Source of the DNA: Euperipatoides rowelli
Taxonomy: Eukaryota > Onychophora > Udeonychophora > Euonychophora > Peripatopsidae
Length of the DNA: 12,654 nt
Assembly: GCA_003024985.2 (NCBI GenBank)
Contig: PXIH01S0040743.1
Strand: one strand, 5' to 3'
Positions 8,167 through 12,654 of this stretch are shown here, piece by piece. Every line of letters starts with the position of its first letter. Position 1 is the stretch's first letter. The notes below the pieces were generated by a model. The model did not search any database, was not told the DNA's origin, and saw only the letters and a program-made list of their open reading frames with translations. Made by a program: the position numbers and the translations under genes.

Positions 8167-8976
8167 ACTCAAACAAATTACTGAAATTTGGTGTGCTACA
8201 TTGTATCATTTCAATTTTTCTCTGTTTCTTCTCAACTTTATTGTAACTATAACTGTAATTTACTTAACCACCCCAACATCATTCCCCACTTCATATCCTA
8301 ACCTACCACTAACATTGCTTTTCCTTCAATATTTGTCTTTTTTTTTTTAATTTTTTCCCTAATCTTTTTTTTTTTTTTTTTGTATTTATCTTAACATTTT
8401 ATTTATCTATTTAATAATTATTATCTTGGTTACTGGAATGATCTGAATGCAGCCAAAATATTTTTTTAAATGTTCAGTTTATAAAGGGTTATCGTCTCTA
8501 ATACAAGTGTTAACTGCAGTGAAAAAATAGAAGTTTCATTTGTTGAAATGAATTAGATTGTAATGAATATTGATTATTTCATTGTCTGGTAACCAAGTAC
8601 ATTATTAGTTTTATACCTTTTTAAAAATAACAGTCTTATCTGACACAAGCTCTTGACGTGTACTGCTTAAAGATATTCCATTTTATACTGAGTGAGGATT
8701 TAGAAAATAATTTGAAATAAATGTATTTTAATTTGTTTTATTGATAATGATCATTATATGTTAGTAAAATGAAATTTCTAATTAAACTAATGTACTGCAT
8801 ACGCTAATGTAGATCATGAGAGAATAACAAATAAGACTCTCAACTACACAAACTAACATTTTGAAACAATCCCACAAGAATAAAATAATAAACCCGCTTT
8901 CTATAGCCTAAACCTAAATATCAATTGTACAGTATTAGCATTTAGGAAGTAGAAAGAATTCATTATCTAAATGTAT
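8167..8976. other. AT-rich intron segment with poly-T tracts
   Basis: No gene or transposon is recognised. Two T homopolymers lie at 8338-8348 (11 T) and 8365-8381 (17 T). The + strand of 8200-8400 is pyrimidine-rich, as in a reverse-oriented poly-A-tailed insertion, but no body sequence is recognisable beside it. Confidence 0.45.
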
Positions 8977-9145
8977 AAATAATACTAATATAGCAATAAT
9001 AATAATAGAAATAATAATAATAACAATGACAAAACAATAAAAATGAGAAAATTATGAACAGGAATAAGAATACCAACAAGAACTAGAACAATAACAAATG
9101 TGAAAACAAGAACAACAATAGTAATAAAAATGATGATGATCACAA
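8977..9145 (+). repeat. Imperfect A-rich microsatellite region (AAT/AAC/GAT)
   Basis: Long runs of AAT triplets (8990-9025) give way to AAC and AAG interruptions and end with GATGATGAT at 9132-9140. This is a degenerate trinucleotide simple-sequence tract with no coding meaning. Confidence 0.8.
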
Positions 9146-9254
9146 AATAAGCTATGATAGCCTAGAACTCAGAGATTAAGCTGATGATGGTCCTTCTGAC
9201 ATAGCCTAATGAGAGTAATAATTACATTTTGCTATAAAGGACAAAAGCATGGGC

Positions 9255-9375
9255 ATCACTAGGAAATTGTAATAGGGGGGATCATCAGCACAAGGTTTCT
9301 GGGCGGTGTTCCTCTAGTGGGGTCAAGGTCAGAGTCACAGTTGTGAGGAGAATTCCTCCATCCGCCCTTTGAGCT
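9255..9375. other. GC-richer island in the intron, unidentified
   Basis: A stretch with GGGGGG, TTTCTGGGCGGTGTTCC, GGGGTCAAGGTCAGAGTCAC and TCCATCCGCCCTTTGAGC contrasts with the surrounding AT-rich DNA. No frame is convincing. It is probably the remains of an unrecognised transposon; CAAGGTCA resembles a nuclear-receptor half site but is not interpretable alone. Confidence 0.3.
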
Positions 9376-9767
9376 AGGATAATTAAAAAAATTGGATAGG
9401 ATAAGTTGTCACTAAATGGCATATTTCATAAATAATTGACATTAAAAATTACATTATCAAATAGAAATAATGCTGGCACTGAAACCAAAATAAACAACGC
9501 TATAAGTCATTTAATTAATTTGGAAATATATGCAATATATATATTTTTTAAAAGAAAACTTTTACAATTATTTTGATGAAACTTTTAAAATATGATTTAT
9601 TAATTTTAGACAGTTGTTTGGCTGAATTTTTTGTTTTTTTTTAAAAATAAGATGTACAAAATAATAATTTATCACATTATTTCATTCTTGAACATTTTTT
9701 AGATCAGTTTCATTACTTGGAAAGCTTAAACCTTTCATAAGGGGAAAAGGGGAGGAGGGCACAACTT
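9376..9767. other. AT-rich intron segment, nothing recognised
   Basis: No coding frame or repeat is seen. The purine-rich GGGGAAAAGGGGAGGAGGG at 9741-9759 immediately precedes the poly-C tract. Confidence 0.4.
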
Positions 9768-9803
9768 CCCCCCCCCCCCCCCACCGCCACCACCACTACC
9801 ACC
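9768..9803 (+). repeat. Poly-C tract and CCACC(G/A) triplet repeat
   Basis: A run of 15 C (9768-9782) continues into ACCGCCACCACCACTACCACC. With the preceding G/A-rich block (9741-9759) it forms a sharp purine-to-pyrimidine strand asymmetry. It is likely a simple-sequence expansion. Confidence 0.85.
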
Positions 9804-10571
9804 TTGAATAGCCAAATTGTTAGTTAAAAAATCTAGTCTATTTTATTTGAAAATACTTTTGATTTTAATACCCTTAAAATAACATCCACAACTTACAGAT
9901 TTCTGTTTTTTTTTTTTTGAAAATTTGAATTTTAATTTTCTAGAAAATTAAGAAATGCTAATTAAAAAGCAAAATCATGATTTCAGACAGCTAGATTAAA
10001 ATGATGAAAAAAAAAGTGAAATGATTTAAACTTGAAAACCACAGAGTTGTAAACATCTGGATTTTTATTAATAATAGATTTTTGAAAAATATAATCATGT
10101 CTGAACAATTGTATAAGAAATAAAGTTTAGACACTTTTTCTTTCTATAATAGACTAACAGTATAATTACTATATAAATCACAATTGATTTTAATTATCCT
10201 ATATAGGCCCACCAAAATATATTTTTCTAAAACCACCCCTGAAAAAGATTATTTTAAAAACTGTATATTTTTTAATTCATTTTCAATTCTACCATTTTTT
10301 TTTTTTTTTTTGTAGAATGACTAAACTTTTTTTTTTATTATTATTTCTCAAATCCTTTTGACAATTATATAGTGCAAGTAAATGTAATTAGTTTTGCAAA
10401 ACAAAATGATTTGTCCTAAAAAATTTAATTGCTTATGATAATGAAATAATTTTCTTTATGTCATAATCTCTAACAGATAATTTATTTTGCCATCAAAATG
10501 TCAGGATTATACAAAATAATTTTTAAAGTAATAACCAAATTATTTCTTTTTTTTTTTCTTTTTTTTTTCAG
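9804..10571 (+). other. 3' part of the SLC7 intron with splice acceptor
   Basis: It is AT-rich with a T17 run at 10295-10311 and no reading frame. It ends with a possible branch point (TAATAAC, 10529-10535), a pyrimidine tract (10543-10569) broken only by isolated bases, and the CAG acceptor at 10569-10571. Confidence 0.7.
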
Positions 10572-10616
10572 GAATTACTTAAACTTTATCATTGAAGAAT
10601 TACATGAACCAGTAAA
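10572..10616 (+). CDS. SLC7A: SLC7-family amino-acid transporter, second internal exon
   Basis: This is a 45-nt exon following a strong acceptor and followed by GTAGGT at 10617. Its first G completes the Trp codon begun at 1568-1569. The next 14 codons read NYLNFIIEELHEPV, and AA remains for the next exon (most likely Lys). This is the end of transmembrane helix 6 and the following conserved E-E-L/M motif of LAT-type carriers (compare NYLNFVTEEM in human LAT1). The Asn directly after the Trp corresponds to a LAT1 substrate-site residue. Reading through the donor would meet an in-frame TAG at once, which supports splicing. The next exon, expected to begin around the NLP motif, is not in the window. 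Confidence 0.9.
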
Positions 10617-11301
10617 GTAGGTTTTTTTTCTCTTTTAATAATATTGTTAGATTATCCTATGTGTATTGCAAAATGATCCAATTAATCTGTAATGTACTCC
10701 ACATTATAAAAGTTTATTTTATAGACTACATTTTCATGTTATTTTATTTATTAAAATATCTGATTTAAATTAATAAGTTTTTCTAAATATTTAATTCTAA
10801 AATTTTATTATTATTATTTTAGACAATATTAAGATAAGTTAGGCGCAAAATTAGAGATTTAAATCATAAAATCTATCTACTATATATTTTATTATTAGTT
10901 ATAGCAGAAGCTTTTTTATTAATTTCATCATTTCTTAAAAGAACTACATGCAGGGAAAATCATTTGTCTCGACTGAAAGTTTAAAAGAAACTTCCTTCTC
11001 AACAGACTTATTTTTACTCAAAGTCAAACATTTTAAAATTATTGTGTTGAGAAGAAATTTCTAAGAGGTAAATGCAGTATTTGTCAATGTTTCCATATTG
11101 GTTCATCTGATATAAGATTGGCATCTTGCAGTTCTGCTTACTTCATCTTTACGCTGAACAAATTTTCCATATGGGAAACAATATTTAGAAAGGAAAGAAC
11201 AAAGATTGATAATGTACTGTTGGGTTTATGCAAATATCTCACAAAAAGGAAAACATGTTAAAAAAGTACAAAAGTAAAAAAAAAAAGTTTATCCTCTATA
11301 C
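10617..11301 (+). other. Start of the next SLC7 intron
   Basis: It begins with the donor GTAGGT. The DNA is AT-rich without coding potential, and no match to the expected following exon is seen before the window ends. Confidence 0.6.
10986..11062. repeat. Imperfect inverted repeat, ~18-bp arms
   Basis: AGAAACTTCCTTCTCAACA at 10986-11004 is nearly complementary to TGTTGAGAAGAAATTTCT at 11045-11062, with a 40-nt loop. It could form an RNA hairpin in the intron; no family is recognised. Confidence 0.55.
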
Positions 11302-11417
11302 CAGTGATTCTCAACCTGTGGGTCGTGGGAGGGATTGAAGGGAATCACCCGCTTAAGAAAGAAAAAATATATATTTTAGAATTGTTCATTAGTAGATAAT
11401 AAATAAAAAACAGGGAG

Positions 11418-11474
11418 TGATGTCATCCAAGATGGCGGCCGGATTTTTGCGTTCAAAAATCCAAGATGGCTGCC
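11418..11474 (+). promoter_or_regulatory. CRE-like site and two YY1-like motifs around a hairpin
   Basis: TGATGTCA (11418-11425) is one base from the CRE/ATF consensus. AAGATGGCGGCC (11429-11440) matches the YY1 consensus core and AAGATGGCTGCC (11463-11474) repeats it 34 bp later in the same orientation. Between them, GGATTTTTG and CAAAAATCC (11441-11449 and 11454-11462) form a 9-bp-arm hairpin with loop CGTT. The block is unusually GC/CpG-rich for this window. YY1 motifs are common in promoters and transposon regulatory regions; activity here is only inferred. Confidence 0.45.
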
Positions 11475-12106
11475 ATCCTGTGCTCACAAGCCCCTACCAC
11501 ACCATGTTGCAAGTATAGCGAAACTTGTGCGCAATTTGAACTGCTCAACTGCCACCATTAGAAGGGACTCGAGCCGTGCGATCGTTATTTGTAAACATTG
11601 TAAATGACAGTACTCCTTTACTAATAATGTTAATATCTTGTTTCTCGCATTCGTCATGTACTGTATATAATCTTTATAATACGATCAAGTAATTCAAATT
11701 AATGTTGCTTATCTTTTTTAATTTAGGAAAAGAAAGTAAAATGAAATACAATTATAATAAAGATATACATAGTGTATTACATGCTTTTTTTATACTCATG
11801 AGTTTGGAACAATAAATTTATTAATGACAGATTGTTTAATGTAAAACAATATATCCAATTCCTAAAAAAAAAAATTAACCCATGTAACATAATATTCTTT
11901 CGTTACTATATTGAATCATTTAGAAATATTTTATTGACCTACATATCAGGGCTTCTGAAATTGGGTGAAATGCTGATGGCCAGATGGCCACCAAGTATAA
12001 TATTTTGCTAGCTAACCAACCAATGCTTCTAGCCAAATATCTATTGACACAATAAGGTATTTATCTTAGTTAAAAATAATTTATTATGAATGTTACTAAT
12101 ATTCCT
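11475..12106. other. Non-coding stretch within the probable hAT element
   Basis: No frame or RNA gene is supported. A 17-bp sequence (TAATATTTTGCTAGCTA) at 11998-12014 is repeated exactly at 12431-12447 inside the transposase remnant. Next to the first copy are GGCCAGATGGCCACC (11979-11993) and AACCAACCAA. Confidence 0.45.
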
Positions 12107-12481
12107 TTAATAACTAACATAAACAATGATTATATTAATTACATTATTTAGAATGTGGGGATTTTTTTTATGGCCTTTAACATGGCGCGTACCCACACAG
12201 GTTTCATANCAATGTTCNATCGNTTTTANNGGACANTANTGTTCAAGCGAAGGCCCATTGATGCTAATCATCATTAATTGATGAAGTGTTTCTTGTTTTA
12301 GACAAGTTCTAAGTTTGGTTTTGGTTCTATTAAGGGCTGAAAAGCCCATTTCACAACAGGCTGTATTTGTTGGTAGCACCCAAATTATTTGAACTAATGC
12401 TGCCATTAGAGGCCTTCTTAATTTACTTTGTAATATTTTGCTAGCTAGCTGAGTAAAATTATCCAATTTGGCAAACTTCAA
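12107..12481 (-). pseudogene. hAT transposase, C-terminal dimerisation domain fragment
   Basis: The minus-strand frame reads FAKLDNFTQLASKILQ, then LVQIIWVLPTNTACCEMGFS, then ALNRTKTKLRTCLKQETLHQ and LMMISINGPSLE. This is the hAT-family C-terminal dimerisation region: LP-(S/N)TA-CE-GFS-(A/T)-NR-K-LR-L---L--LM-I-I-GPSL. That domain supports transposase assembly and the active fold; the catalytic RNase H-like part would lie further right. The upstream frame is interrupted just before this segment, with no ATG and TTG as the first usable codon. Unresolved bases at 12209, 12218, 12223, 12229-12230, 12236 and 12239 obscure the end after GPSLE. It is related to host-domesticated hAT proteins such as ZNF862-like ones, but context suggests a decayed transposon copy. 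Confidence 0.85.
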
Positions 12482-12514
12482 TGTAGATTTTCCATTCTTC
12501 TAATATTGTGAATG

Positions 12515-12654
12515 TTAGGGGAAGTGGGGGTAATACCGCACAGCGGGTAATACCGCGCATCAAAGTTTTTCATATTACGTGATATAATTAATGATTTTTT
12601 TCTAACACTGTCCTTTTCTGGTTGCAATATGTACCAATAATTGATATAAAGAAT
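12515..12654 (+). repeat. GGGTAATACCGC direct repeat, possible terminus of another element
   Basis: GGGTAATACCGC occurs at 12528-12539 and 12545-12556, 17 bp apart, after GTTAGGGGAAGTGGG. This CpG-containing, sharply delimited block has the look of a DNA-transposon end inserted beside the hAT remnant, but the element continues past the window and no partner terminus is visible. Confidence 0.35.

Larger units (their letters stand above)
1570..10571 (+). other. Large phase-2 intron of the SLC7 gene (~9.0 kb)
   Basis: It runs from GTAAGT at 1570 to a strong acceptor at 10569-10571. That acceptor has an almost uninterrupted pyrimidine tract (10543-10569), and TAATAAC at 10529-10535 is a possible branch point. 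The flanking exons join in frame through a shared Trp codon with no residue missing from the family consensus, so no further coding exon is expected inside. The intron is filled mainly with transposon remains, described separately. The expected following exon (NLP-x-AI motif) was not found in 10617-12654. Confidence 0.85.
11302..12654 (-). mobile_element. Probable hAT-type DNA transposon, left terminus and partial body
   Basis: CAGTGATTCTCAACCTGTGG at 11302 matches the style of hAT terminal repeats (CAGNG-TTCTCAA). The preceding eight bases (CTCTATAC, 11294-11301) resemble the 8-bp targets preferred by hAT elements. A hAT transposase C-terminal domain follows on the opposite strand at 12107-12481. 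This is the arrangement expected if 11302 is the transposase 3' side terminus and the rest lies beyond the window. That both belong to one element is inferred. The opposite terminus is not in view, and a second element may begin near 12520, so the right edge is the window end rather than a boundary. Confidence 0.55.

Noticed and set aside
8338-8381. Poly-T tracts as the reverse-strand poly-A tail of a retrocopy
   Set aside because: No gene- or SINE-like body is readable next to them; homopolymers are common throughout this AT-rich window.
9300-9320. tRNA or other structured RNA gene in the GC-richer island
   Set aside because: No cloverleaf, A/B box pair or other recognisable RNA signature could be traced.
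10617-12654. A third SLC7 exon
   Set aside because: No stretch encoding the expected NLP-x-AI continuation with a phase-2 acceptor was found on the + strand; the one TTTTAG near 10822 leads into stops.

Overview
This is a eukaryotic, almost certainly invertebrate metazoan, nuclear DNA window. It is strongly AT-rich, has no prokaryotic gene organisation, carries homopolymer and microsatellite tracts, and is dominated by decayed transposable elements. The only host gene I can support is a solute carrier of the SLC7 (light-chain/LAT-type amino-acid transporter) family on the + strand. It is represented by two small exons at 1470-1569 and 10572-10616. They are joined by one intron of about 9.0 kb whose phases match exactly: exon 1 ends with TG, exon 2 starts with G, and together they rebuild the conserved Trp of the [19 protein letters not shown] segment (transmembrane helix 6 of LAT-type carriers). 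The exons before and after these two lie outside the window.

Layout. 1-430 is featureless AT-rich DNA. 431-1220 looks like a roughly 0.8 kb non-autonomous DNA transposon (MITE-like) with imperfect terminal inverted repeats, ending in a perfect 25-bp-arm hairpin. 1470-1569 is the first SLC7 exon. The big intron (1570-10571) holds four main items. (a) A dispersed repeat is present as two inverted copies (2565-3125 and 7590-8166), the left one with an AATGCATT palindrome cluster. (b) A diverged ~173-bp-period tandem array lies at 3045-3711. (c) A 5'-truncated, multiply broken RTE-like non-LTR retrotransposon lies on the minus strand (about 3720-6556), with recognisable endonuclease, reverse transcriptase and C-terminal parts. 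Its endonuclease SDH motif region is expanded into a 38-bp tandem array and its RT catalytic box reads YAND rather than YADD. (d) The rest is AT-rich DNA with simple repeats, small palindromes and one short unassigned coding-like fragment (6814-6963).

Downstream of the second exon (10617 onward) there is a probable hAT transposon. A typical terminus (CAGTGATTCTCAACC...) starts at 11302, behind an 8-bp sequence resembling a hAT target site. A decayed transposase C-terminal dimerisation domain lies on the minus strand at 12107-12481, interrupted by unresolved bases. The hAT region contains two YY1-like AAGATGGC motifs flanking a hairpin (11418-11474). A separate repeated motif (GGGTAATACCGC twice) near 12528 may be the end of another element.

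No bacterial-style operon, CRISPR array, rRNA or tRNA was seen. I find no convincing new biological system. The items most worth checking are the inverted intronic repeat pair with its shared short reading frame, the tandem expansion inside the endonuclease, and the YY1-like/hairpin block.
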